From Citreimonas sp042096055 (GTDB lineage Bacteria > Pseudomonadota > Alphaproteobacteria > Rhodobacterales > Rhodobacteraceae): DNA of 23,540 nucleotides. The stretch covers positions 1 to 23,540 of the forward strand of contig NZ_JBELMH010000052.1 of the NCBI RefSeq assembly GCF_042096055.1. Reading direction: 5' to 3'. A program made the translations under genes and the position numbers. Below are positions 9,243 to 16,569 of this stretch, one piece after another. Within the stretch, counting starts at the first letter, position 1. Each line of letters opens with the position of its first letter. The notes below the pieces were generated by a model. It made no database searches and was not told where the DNA came from. It saw only the letters and a list, made by a program, of their open reading frames with translations.

Positions 9243-10588
9243 ATGACCACGCGCTTCACCGGCAGTTTCACCCAGCAGGAGCCGATCCCCGAGGCCGGGA
9301 TCGAGGCCGCGCTGCGCGTGATGCGCCACGGCCGGCTGCACCGCTACGACGCCGCCGGCGACGAGATCTCCGAAACGGCCGCGCTCGAGGAAGAGTTCGC
9401 CGCGCTGACCGGCGCGTCCTACGCGCTGGCGGTCGCCTCGGGCGGCTACGCGCTGGCCTGCGCGCTGCGGGCGGTCGGCGTGGGGCNNNNNNNNNNNNNN
9501 NNNNNNNNNNNNNNNNNNNNNNNNNNNNNNNNNNNNNNNNNNNNNNNNNNNNNNNNNNNNNNNNNNNNNNNNNNNNNNNNNNNNNNGTCGCCTCGGGCGG
9601 CTACGCGCTGGCCTGCGCGCTGCGGGCGGTCGGCGTGGGGCCGGGCGATCCGGTGCTGACCAACGCCTTCACGCTGGCGCCGGTGCCGGGCGCCATCGCC
9701 TCGGTCGGCGCGCGCCCCGTCTACGTGGGCGTGACCGAGGGGCTGGTGATCGACCTCGAAGACCTCGCCGCCAAGGCCGGGCAGGCGCGCGTGCTGATGC
9801 TCAGCCACATGCGCGGGCATATCTGTGACATGGACCGGCTGATGGCGCTGTGCGATGCGCAGGGCATCACGGTGATCGAGGATTGCGCGCACACGATGGG
9901 CGCCGCCTGGGACGGCACGCCCTCCGGTCGGCACGGCGTGATCGGCTGCTACTCGACCCAGACCTACAAGCACGCGAACTCGGGCGAGGGCGGGTTCCTG
10001 GTATCCGACGACGCCACGCTGATGGCGCGCGCGATCCTGCTGTCGGGCAGCTACATGCTCTATGATCGCCACCGCGCGGCACCCCCGCCCGAGGCCTTCG
10101 AGGATCTGCGCTACGACACGCCAAACGTGTCGGGTCGGATGGACAACCTGCGGGCCGCGATCCTGCGCCCTCAGCTGGCCACGCTGCCCGAGCGGGTGCA
10201 GCGCTGGAACGCGCTCTACGCCGTGGTCGAAGAGGGTCTGCGCGGAATGCCGGGCCTGCGCCTCGTCGCCCGAGATCCGCGCGAGTCCTTCGTCGGCTCG
10301 TCCTTTCAGGCGCTGCTGCCGGACTGGGCGCCGGACCGCATCGCCGAGCTGGTGCGCCGCTGCGCCGCGCGCGGTGTCGTGCTCAAGTGGTTCGGCGCGC
10401 CCGAGCCGGCCGGGTACACGTCGCGCTACGATTCGTGGCGTTACGCTCCGGCGCCGGCGATGCCCGCGACGGACCGGATCCTCGCCACGCTGATCGACAT
10501 GCGCCTGCCGCTGACCTTCTCGGCGGACGATTGCCGGCTGATCGCGGCGATCATCCGCGACGAAGTCGTCGCCCTCTGCGCACGATAA
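9243..10588 (+). CDS. DegT/DnrJ/EryC1-type PLP aminotransferase, split by a false assembly gap
   Basis: This fold type I PLP enzyme belongs to the DegT/DnrJ/EryC1/StrS family, whose members usually aminate keto-sugars on nucleotide carriers. After correction it has 396 residues. The phosphate-binding segment is SGGYAL (66-71), the PLP-ring Asp is D162 in IEDCAHTMGA, and the Schiff-base Lys is K191 in STQTYKHANSGEGGF. As drawn, the frame breaks at 100 Ns (9487-9586) flanked by a 55-bp duplicate; removing 155 bp restores one ORF. No sugar dehydratase, reductase or glycosyltransferase is nearby, so the substrate is unknown. It probably shares a transcript with the HAD phosphatase. Confidence 0.9.
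9432..9641. other. false assembly gap: 100 Ns flanked by a 55-bp duplicate
   Basis: Bases 9432-9486 are identical to 9587-9641 and flank exactly 100 Ns. Both copies encode the aminotransferase segment VASGGYALACALRAVGVG. The frame is 3 before and 2 after; taking out 155 bp reconciles them. The overlap length is the same as at the anmK gap, which points to one assembler word size. Confidence 0.93.
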
Positions 10589-10613
10589 AAAGGCGCCGGC
10601 CGTGCCGACGCCT
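10586..10613 (-). terminator. intrinsic terminator with a minus-strand T-run, possibly bidirectional
   Basis: AGGCG-C-CGGC (10591-10600) pairs with GCCG-A-CGCCT (10604-10613) around a CGT loop: nine pairs with one mismatch. On the minus strand the stem is followed directly by TTTTT (10591-10587), the form of a Rho-independent terminator for the stress-protein gene that ends at 10680. On the plus strand it follows the aminotransferase stop (10586-10588) and could also end that transcript, though only TTCATTT follows. Confidence 0.7.
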
Positions 10614-10679
10614 CGTTCATTTCCCCGGGAATTCAGTGAAGCCGCAGGGCCGGGGCGTCGCCCCTGACCCCGCAGATGC

Positions 10680-11147
10680 TCAGAATACCACGCGACCGTG
10701 CTCGCCCGCGTCGGGCGTGTGCTCGGATACGTTGGACTTGGCGACCTCGTAGAGGAAGCTGGCCGAGCCGTCGTTCGCCCAGACCTCGGCGTCGTGCGGG
10801 CTGAACTTCACCAGCCGCACGGAATGGTCCTTGCGGCCCTTCGGAAACCAGGCCGCGGCCATGGCATTCCAAAGCTCGTCCAGCTTTTCCTCGTTGGTGT
10901 GCTCGTCGACCTTGCCCCAGACATTGGCGTAAAGCCCGGCCTTGGGGTCGGCGACGTGAAAGCTCGCCTCGCCGCCCGATTTCGACGCGCGGTCCGCGGT
11001 CGAGCCGGCAGCGGTGATGAACCAGATCGCGTTCTGGTCGGGGTCGACCTGCGGGCTCATCGGGATCGGACGCTCGCCATCGGCGGCCAGCAGGCCGGCC
11101 TGGACGTCGCCCATGCGTTTCCAGAAGGTCTCTTTCAGCGCGGTCAT
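10680..11147 (-). CDS. general stress protein of the pyridoxamine-phosphate-oxidase fold
   Basis: The 155-residue protein resembles the general stress protein 26 branch of the split-barrel flavin-binding fold (pyridoxamine 5'-phosphate oxidase-like). Recognisable segments are PMSPQVDPDQNAIWFITAAGS, a strand pair with the Ser/Lys-rich loop RASKSGGEASFHVADP, and the helix DELWNAMAAAWFPKGRKD, typical of this branch. Members bind FMN, FAD or related cofactors; the physiological reaction is unknown. GGAGG at 11153-11157 lies five bases before ATG 11147. It is transcribed on its own, away from the liu operon, and ends at a clear terminator. Confidence 0.87.
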   Translation of the reverse strand: MTALKETFWKRMGDVQAGLLAADGERPIPMSPQVDPDQNAIWFITAAGSTADRASKSGGEASFHVADPKAGLYANVWGKVDEHTNEEKLDELWNAMAAAWFPKGRKDHSVRLVKFSPHDAEVWANDGSASFLYEVAKSNVSEHTPDAGEHGRVVF

Positions 11148-11160
11148 GGTGTCCTCCGTG

Positions 11161-11190
11161 CTTGCGTTGCGTTTGATGGGCCAACGCAAG
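11161..11190. repeat. 9-bp perfect inverted repeat upstream of the stress-protein gene
   Basis: CTTGCGTTG (11161-11169) and CAACGCAAG (11182-11190) are perfect inverted copies with a 12-nt spacer. The repeat is just upstream of the stress-protein ribosome-binding site, in the 160-bp divergent spacer shared with ivd. It could be an operator or a 5' leader hairpin of the minus-strand transcript; the sequence does not decide between them. Confidence 0.5.
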
Positions 11191-11228
11191 CCCCCGCACC
11201 GCCGTTCCCCGTTGCGGCGCGCAAGCGC

Positions 11229-11273
11229 TTGACCGACGCGGCGCCGGCGCGTAATATTTGAACAAGCGTTCAA
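11229..11273 (+). promoter_or_regulatory. liu operon promoter with an overlapping palindromic operator
   Basis: TTGACC (11229-11234) and TAATAT (11252-11257) are separated by exactly 17 bp, a strong sigma-70-type promoter. Immediately downstream, across the expected start point, lies the dyad TTGAAC-AAGC-GTTCAA (11258-11273) with perfect 6-bp arms. A second palindrome, CAAGCGCTTG (11222-11231), overlaps the -35 box. The dyad has the size and symmetry of a TetR-type operator, and its position suits repression. The identity of the regulator is inference, as no regulator gene lies in the window. Confidence 0.6.
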
Positions 11274-11307
11274 TAAGCCGGACCAGCGTGGGGAGGCGCC
11301 TCGGCCA

Positions 11308-12471
11308 ATGTTCATGCACTCGATGACTTTCGACCTTGGCGAAGACGTCAACGCGCTGCGCGAGATGGTGCACCGCTGGGCGCAGGACCGGCTGAAGCCG
11401 ATGGCCGCAAAGATCGACGGCGACAATGCCTTTCCGGCCGAGCTTTGGACCGAGATGGGCGAGCTCGGCCTGCACGGCATCACGGTCGAGGAGGAGTTCG
11501 GCGGCTCGGGCATGGGTTACCTCGCCCACACAGTCGCGATCGAGGAGGTGGCGCGCGCATCGGCGTCCGTCTCGCTTTCCTACGGCGCGCATTCCAACCT
11601 CTGCACAAACCAGATCCGCCTCAACGGCAACGACGACCAGCGCCGCAAGTACCTGCCCGGCCTGATCTCGGGCGAGCACGTTGGCGCGCTCGCGATGTCC
11701 GAGGCCGGCGCCGGTTCGGACGTGGTGTCGATGAAGCTGACGGCGGAAAAGCGCAACGACCACTACCGGCTGAACGGCACCAAGTACTGGATCACCAACG
11801 GCCCCGACGCCGACACGCTGGTGGTCTACGCCAAGACCGATCCCGACGCGGGGCCCAAGGGCATCACCGCCTTCCTCGTCGAGAAATCCATGAAGGGCTT
11901 CAGCACCTCGCCGCATTTCGACAAGCTGGGCATGCGCGGTTCGAACACGGCCGAGCTGGTCTTCGACGATTGCGAGATTCCGTTCGAGAACGTGCTGGGC
12001 GAGGAAGGCAAGGGCGTCCGCGTGCTGATGTCCGGCCTCGACTACGAGCGTGTCGTGCTGGCTGGCATCGGCCTTGGCATCATGGCCGCCTGCCTCGACG
12101 AGATCATGCCCTACATGGCCGAGCGCAAGCAGTTCGGCGCGCCCATCGGGTCGTTCCAGCTGATGCAGGGCAAGATGGCCGACATGTACACCGCGATGAA
12201 CTCGGCCCGCGCCTACGTCTACGAGGTGGCGCGCGCCTGCGACCGCGGCACCGTCACCCGGCAGGACGCGGCGGCCTGCTGCCTCTATGCTAGCGAACAG
12301 GCGATGGTGCAGGCGCACCAAGCGGTTCAGGCAATGGGCGGCGCGGGCTTCATGTCCGACGCGCCGGTCGCGCGGCTGTTCCGCGATGCCAAGCTGATGG
12401 AGATCGGCGCCGGCACGTCGGAAATCCGCCGCATGCTGATCGGCCGCGAGCTTCTGGCCGCGGTCGCCTGA
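11308..12471 (+). CDS. ivd: isovaleryl-CoA dehydrogenase
   Basis: This 387-residue FAD acyl-CoA dehydrogenase oxidises isovaleryl-CoA to 3-methylcrotonyl-CoA in leucine breakdown and passes electrons to ETF. Family signatures are AMSEAGAGSDVVSMKL (129-144), KYWITNG (159-165), FGAPIGSFQLMQGKMADM and QAMGGAGF. The subtype is shown by the catalytic base E247 in LDYERVVLAG, with Gly/Ala (EIGAGTSEIRR) where medium-chain enzymes carry their catalytic Glu; this swap is the hallmark of isovaleryl-CoA dehydrogenases. GGGAGG lies 11 bases before ATG 11308; in-frame ATGs at 11314 and 11323 are alternatives. It is the first gene of the liu operon. It is also called liuA. Confidence 0.96.
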   Translation: MFMHSMTFDLGEDVNALREMVHRWAQDRLKPMAAKIDGDNAFPAELWTEMGELGLHGITVEEEFGGSGMGYLAHTVAIEEVARASASVSLSYGAHSNLCTNQIRLNGNDDQRRKYLPGLISGEHVGALAMSEAGAGSDVVSMKLTAEKRNDHYRLNGTKYWITNGPDADTLVVYAKTDPDAGPKGITAFLVEKSMKGFSTSPHFDKLGMRGSNTAELVFDDCEIPFENVLGEEGKGVRVLMSGLDYERVVLAGIGLGIMAACLDEIMPYMAERKQFGAPIGSFQLMQGKMADMYTAMNSARAYVYEVARACDRGTVTRQDAAACCLYASEQAMVQAHQAVQAMGGAGFMSDAPVARLFRDAKLMEIGAGTSEIRRMLIGRELLAAVA

Positions 12472-12476
12472 GGGGC

Positions 12477-12809
12477 ATGCCGCGATGGGCCTGGTTCCTG
12501 CCGCTCGCGCTGATCGTGGCGCTCGCCGCGCTGTACGCGTTCCGGCTGGGCTGGCTGGCGGCCAACCTGACCGAGGGCGACGCGATCCTGGTCTATGCCG
12601 AACGCTACCGGGCGCTGGCCGGGCCACAGGCGCGGGTGTCGGATTGCGTCGCGGTTCCGGGGCAGGGCGGCTGGGTCTGGATCACGGTGATCTGCGGGCC
12701 GCAGGACGGGCCGGGCTGGCGGTTCGACGTCAACCGGCTGGGCGGCCTGGTGGACATGACCGGACCCGAGGATGCGCCGCGCGGTCCGCGCTCCGCGCCA
12801 AGAACGTGA
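12477..12809 (+). CDS. small membrane-anchored protein of unknown function
   Basis: The 110-residue product has one N-terminal transmembrane segment (residues 4-24, WAWFLPLALIVALAALYAFRL region) followed by a soluble domain of about 85 residues with two cysteines (C57, C73) that could pair if exported. The strand-like stretch DCVAVPGQGGWVWITVICG is its most structured part. It starts five bases after the ivd stop, which suggests cotranscription. I recognise no family. Codon use matches its neighbours, and the tight spacing argues that it is a real gene. Confidence 0.72.
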   Translation: MPRWAWFLPLALIVALAALYAFRLGWLAANLTEGDAILVYAERYRALAGPQARVSDCVAVPGQGGWVWITVICGPQDGPGWRFDVNRLGGLVDMTGPEDAPRGPRSAPRT

Positions 12810-12849
12810 ATTTCGCCTTTTCGCAGAAGCCATTTACGGATCGCCAGCC

Positions 12850-13344
12850 ATGACAAAAGCCGCCCTTTCCTTCGCTTTCCTTGCCGCCGCCGCACCCGCC
12901 GTGGCGCAGGATCTGACCTTCTCGCCCGAGGCGACCGAGGCGTGCTTTGCCGCGGGCGGCCTGGCCGAGACCTGCATCGGCGCCAGCGCCCAGGCCTGCA
13001 TGGTCGAGAACGAGGGCGGCTATTCCACCGTCGCCATGGGTTTCTGCTTCGACCGGGAATGGCAGTACTGGGACGCGGCGCTCAACGACGCCTACGGCAC
13101 GCTGCGTGACCAGCGCGCCGCCATCGACGCCGAGAATGCGGATCTGGGCGTGAACGTCCCGTCCTCGGCCGACGCGCTGCGCGAGATGCAGCGTGCCTGG
13201 ATCGCCTATCGCGACCGGCGCTGCGACTACGAGCGCAGTCTGTGGGGCGGCGGCACCGGCGGCGGGCCGGCCTCGATCGCGTGCCTGATGTCCGAGACCG
13301 CGCACCAGGCGCTGTATCTCGAAGAGCAACTGGGCGGCGAATGA
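12850..13344 (+). CDS. secreted LprI/DUF1311-like cysteine-rich protein
   Basis: A 164-residue product with a signal peptide (MTKAALSFAFLAAAAPAVAQ, predicted cleavage after residue 20), so periplasmic or secreted. The C-terminal half carries the hallmark of the DUF1311 / lysozyme-inhibitor LprI N-terminal domain: LNDAYGTLRD, then LREMQRAWIAYRDRRCDYE (110-128) and a late Cys (IACLMSETAHQA). Six cysteines (32, 42, 50, 66, 125, 145) allow three disulfides. Some family members inhibit lysozyme; that role is not shown here. The stop overlaps the following start in ATGA (13341-13344), tying it to the acyl-CoA synthetase gene. Its presence in a leucine operon is odd. Confidence 0.85.
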   Translation: MTKAALSFAFLAAAAPAVAQDLTFSPEATEACFAAGGLAETCIGASAQACMVENEGGYSTVAMGFCFDREWQYWDAALNDAYGTLRDQRAAIDAENADLGVNVPSSADALREMQRAWIAYRDRRCDYERSLWGGGTGGGPASIACLMSETAHQALYLEEQLGGE

Positions 13345-14912
13345 TGCTGACGCCGGCCGACACGTACGACGCGCTGCGCAAGGGCTTCGCCTGGGACCTG
13401 CCGTCGCGGCTCAACATGGCGGTTCAGGCCTGCGACGCCCGCGCCAAGGCCGAGCCGGACCGGCTGGCGGTGATCGACCTGTCGTCGGGCACGCGCGCCG
13501 ACTGGTCCTATGCCGACCTTGCGCGCCTGTCGCGCCGAGTTCAGGCGGCGCTGGTGGCGCGCGGCGTGCGCGCGGGCGACACGGTGGGCGTGCTGCTGTC
13601 GCAATCGCCGCTGTGCCTGGCGGCGCATCTGGCGGTGTGGCGTCTGGGTGCTGTCTCGGTGCCGCTGTTCGTGCTGTTCCGCGACGATGCGCTGCGCACC
13701 CGGCTGGGCGACGCCGGCGCCGTGCTGACCGTCACCGACGAAGAGGGCGCGACGCGGGTGCGCGGGCTGGGCTTCGACGCCCTGACCGAGGCCGACCTGA
13801 CCGACGCGTCCGATGACGCCGAGGCGGCCGAGACGCGCCCCGAAACGCCCGCCTGCCTGATCTACACGTCCGGAACCACCGGGGCGCCCAAGGGCGCGCT
13901 GCACGGCCACCGGATGCTGACCGGCCATCTGCCGGGGGTCGAGATGAGCCATGATTTCCTCGGCGCGCCGGGCGACGTGCTCTGGACCCCGGCAGACTGG
14001 GCGTGGATCGGCGGGTTGTTCGACGTGGCGATGCCGGGTCTCGCGCTCGGCGTGCCGGTGGTGGCCGCGCGAATGGCGCGGTTCGGCGTCGACGAATGCC
14101 TGAAGATCGTCCGCGAAGCCTCTGTCCGAAATATATTCTTCCCGCCGACCGCCCTGCGGATGCTGAAGGCCGAGGACGCCACGATCCCCGACCTGCGCAG
14201 CGTCGCCAGCGGGGGAGAGCCGCTCGGCGCCGAGATGCTGGCCTGGGGGCGCAAGGCCTTCGGCGTCACCATCAACGAGTTCTACGGCCAGACCGAATGC
14301 AACATGGTCGCCAGCGCCTGCGCCGCGCTGTTCGACCCGCGCCCCGGCGCCATCGGCCGCGCCGTGCCCGGCTTCGACGTGGCGGTGATCGACGAAGACG
14401 GCAATCCGACCGACGCCGAGGGCGACATCGCCATCCGCCGCGGCGCCGCGTCGATGATGCTGGAGTACCGCGGCAAGCCGGAGGAGACCGCCGCCAAGTT
14501 CCGCGGCGACTGGCTGGTCACCGGCGACCGCGGCACGATGCAGGACGGCTTCATCCATTTCCGCGGGCGCGAGGACGACGTCATCACCAGCGCCGGCTAC
14601 CGCATCGGCCCGTCCGAGATCGAGGATTGCCTGATGGCGCATCCCGATGTCGCCAACGTGGGCGTCGTGGGCAAGCCCGACGCGCTGCGGACCGAGATCG
14701 TTAAGGCCTACGTGGTTGCCCGTGGCGGCACCAAACCGGACGCCGACGCGCTGAAGGCATGGGTCAAGGAACGACTCGCAACCTATTCCTGCCCAAAGGA
14801 AATCGCGTTTCTCGACGCGCTGCCGATGACGGTGACCGGCAAGGTCATCCGCCGCGAGTTGAAGGCCCGCGCGGCCGCCGAGACATCCTCCGAAACGGAA
14901 GGAACGACATGA
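13341..14912 (+). CDS. AMP-forming acyl-CoA synthetase
   Basis: The 523-residue ANL-family ligase activates a carboxylic acid to its CoA thioester through an acyl-AMP. The P-loop-like motif is YTSGTTGAPKG (175-185). YGQTE, GDRGTMQDGFIHFRGREDD and GYRIGPSEIE follow, and the late catalytic Lys is K501 in MTVTGKVIRREL. It is shorter than acetoacetyl-CoA synthetases and closer in build to medium- or branched-chain acyl-CoA synthetases. Given ivd upstream and mccB downstream (ATGA overlap at 14909-14912), a branched substrate such as isovalerate or 3-methylcrotonate is a reasonable inference; acetoacetate is the main alternative. The start overlaps the LprI-like gene. Confidence 0.92.
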   Translation: MMLTPADTYDALRKGFAWDLPSRLNMAVQACDARAKAEPDRLAVIDLSSGTRADWSYADLARLSRRVQAALVARGVRAGDTVGVLLSQSPLCLAAHLAVWRLGAVSVPLFVLFRDDALRTRLGDAGAVLTVTDEEGATRVRGLGFDALTEADLTDASDDAEAAETRPETPACLIYTSGTTGAPKGALHGHRMLTGHLPGVEMSHDFLGAPGDVLWTPADWAWIGGLFDVAMPGLALGVPVVAARMARFGVDECLKIVREASVRNIFFPPTALRMLKAEDATIPDLRSVASGGEPLGAEMLAWGRKAFGVTINEFYGQTECNMVASACAALFDPRPGAIGRAVPGFDVAVIDEDGNPTDAEGDIAIRRGAASMMLEYRGKPEETAAKFRGDWLVTGDRGTMQDGFIHFRGREDDVITSAGYRIGPSEIEDCLMAHPDVANVGVVGKPDALRTEIVKAYVVARGGTKPDADALKAWVKERLATYSCPKEIAFLDALPMTVTGKVIRRELKARAAAETSSETEGTT

Positions 14913-16513
14913 AGATCGCCTCGCAAATCCTGACCGGGTCAGAGGATTTCGCGCGCAACCGCGCCGCGCACCTGGACGCCCTGCACGAGATCGAGCAGGC
15001 CGCGGCCCAGGCCGCCGAGGGCGGTGGCGCGAAAGCCCGCCAGCGGCACCTCGACCGGGGCAAGATGCTGCCGCGCGAGCGCGTGGCGAACCTTCTGGAC
15101 GCGGGCTCGCCCTTCCTCGAGATCGGGGCGACGGCGGCGCATGGCCTTTACGACGGCGCCGCGCCTGCGGCGGGCGTAATCGCCGGCATCGGGCAGGTCG
15201 CGGGCCGCCAGGTCATGGTCGTATGCAACGACGCCACCGTGAAGGGCGGCACCTACTATCCCATGTCGGTCAAGAAGCACCTGCGCGCTCAGGAAATCGC
15301 CGAAGAGAACCGGCTTCCCTGCCTCTACCTCGTGGATTCCGGCGGCGCGAACCTGCCCAACCAGGACGAGGTCTTTCCCGACCGCGACCATTTCGGCCGC
15401 ATCTTCTACAACCAGGCGCGGATGAGCGCGAAGGGCATTGCGCAGATCGCTGTCGTCATGGGGTCCTGCACCGCCGGGGGCGCCTACGTGCCCGCCATGT
15501 CCGACGTCACGATCATCGTGAAGGAACAGGGCACGATCTTCCTCGCCGGCCCGCCGCTGGTGAAGGCCGCGACCGGAGAGGTCGTGTCGGCCGAGGACCT
15601 GGGCGGCGGCGACGTGCACACGCGCCTCTCGGGTGTCGCGGATTACCTGGCCGAGGACGACGCCCACGCGCTGGCGCTGGCCCGGCGCGCGGTCGGCAAC
15701 CTCGGCCACGACGACCGCGCCGCGATCGACCTGCGCACGCCCGAGGCGCCCGCCTACGACCCCGACGAGATCCTCGGCGTCGTGCCGGACCGCCTGACCA
15801 CGCCCTACGACATCCGCGAGGTCATCGCGCGCATCGTCGACGGCTCGCGCCTCGACGAGTTCAAGCCGCGCTTCGGCGAAAGCCTGGTCACCGGCTTTGC
15901 GCATGTCGAGGGCATGCCCGTGGGCATCGTCGCCAACAACGGCGTGCTGTTCTCCGAAAGCGCGCAGAAGGGCGCGCATTTCGTCGAGCTGTGCAGCCAG
16001 CGGCGCATCCCGCTGGTGTTTCTGCAGAACATCACCGGCTTCATGGTCGGCCGGAAATACGAGAACGAGGGCATCGCACGCCACGGCGCCAAGATGGTGA
16101 CGGCCGTGGCCACGACCAGCGTGCCGAAGATCACGCTGCTAGTCGGCGGCAGCTTCGGCGCCGGCAATTACGGCATGTCAGGGCGCGCCTACCAGCCGCG
16201 CTTCCTGTGGACCTGGCCCAACAGCCGGATCAGCGTCATGGGCGGACCGCAGGCGGCGGGCGTTCTGGCGACGGTCAAGCGCGACGCGATCGAACGCGCC
16301 GGCGGCACCTGGTCCGAGGACGAGGAGGCCGAGTTCAAGCGCCCCACGATCGAGATGTTCGAGCGTCAGTCGCACCCGCTCTATGCCTCGGCGCGGCTGT
16401 GGGACGACGGCATCGTGGACCCGCGCAAGTCGCGCGCCGTGCTGGCGCTGTCCTTGCGCGCCGCGCTGAACGCACCCATCGACGAGACGCGCTTCGGCGT
16501 GTTCCGGATGTAG
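14909..16513 (+). CDS. mccB: 3-methylcrotonyl-CoA carboxylase, carboxyltransferase subunit
   Basis: This 534-residue beta subunit moves carboxyl from biotin to 3-methylcrotonyl-CoA, giving 3-methylglutaconyl-CoA. It has both halves of a crotonase-fold carboxyltransferase. The N-terminal half contains LYLVDSGGANLPNQDEVFPD and MGSCTAGGAYVPAMSD; the C-terminal half has FLQNITGFMVGRKYENEGIARHGAKM, GGSFGAGNYGM and RISVMGGPQAAGVL. These segments match methylcrotonyl- rather than propionyl-CoA carboxylase beta subunits, and the neighbouring genes agree. GGAAGGA precedes ATG 14909, which overlaps the previous stop. The biotin-carrying partner follows 56 bp downstream. It is also called liuB. Confidence 0.96.
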   Translation: MKIASQILTGSEDFARNRAAHLDALHEIEQAAAQAAEGGGAKARQRHLDRGKMLPRERVANLLDAGSPFLEIGATAAHGLYDGAAPAAGVIAGIGQVAGRQVMVVCNDATVKGGTYYPMSVKKHLRAQEIAEENRLPCLYLVDSGGANLPNQDEVFPDRDHFGRIFYNQARMSAKGIAQIAVVMGSCTAGGAYVPAMSDVTIIVKEQGTIFLAGPPLVKAATGEVVSAEDLGGGDVHTRLSGVADYLAEDDAHALALARRAVGNLGHDDRAAIDLRTPEAPAYDPDEILGVVPDRLTTPYDIREVIARIVDGSRLDEFKPRFGESLVTGFAHVEGMPVGIVANNGVLFSESAQKGAHFVELCSQRRIPLVFLQNITGFMVGRKYENEGIARHGAKMVTAVATTSVPKITLLVGGSFGAGNYGMSGRAYQPRFLWTWPNSRISVMGGPQAAGVLATVKRDAIERAGGTWSEDEEAEFKRPTIEMFERQSHPLYASARLWDDGIVDPRKSRAVLALSLRAALNAPIDETRFGVFRM

Positions 16514-16569
16514 CACCGGCCGCCGCCGGCACGACGGATTTCAAGGGGCGCAAGGCCCGGAGGACGCGC

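Noticed and set aside
9243..10588. aminotransferase as two separate partial genes
   Set aside because: The same 55-bp overlap artefact; the merged frame holds all PLP-site motifs in one 396-residue protein.
13227..14642. 471-residue minus-strand open frame opposite the acyl-CoA synthetase
   Set aside because: Antisense shadow with Arg/Gln/His-rich sequence; the plus strand has a full set of ANL motifs.
15223..16513. Arg-rich open frame running on the plus strand into mccA
   Set aside because: This part lies in another frame of mccB; only the part from 16570 is a gene.
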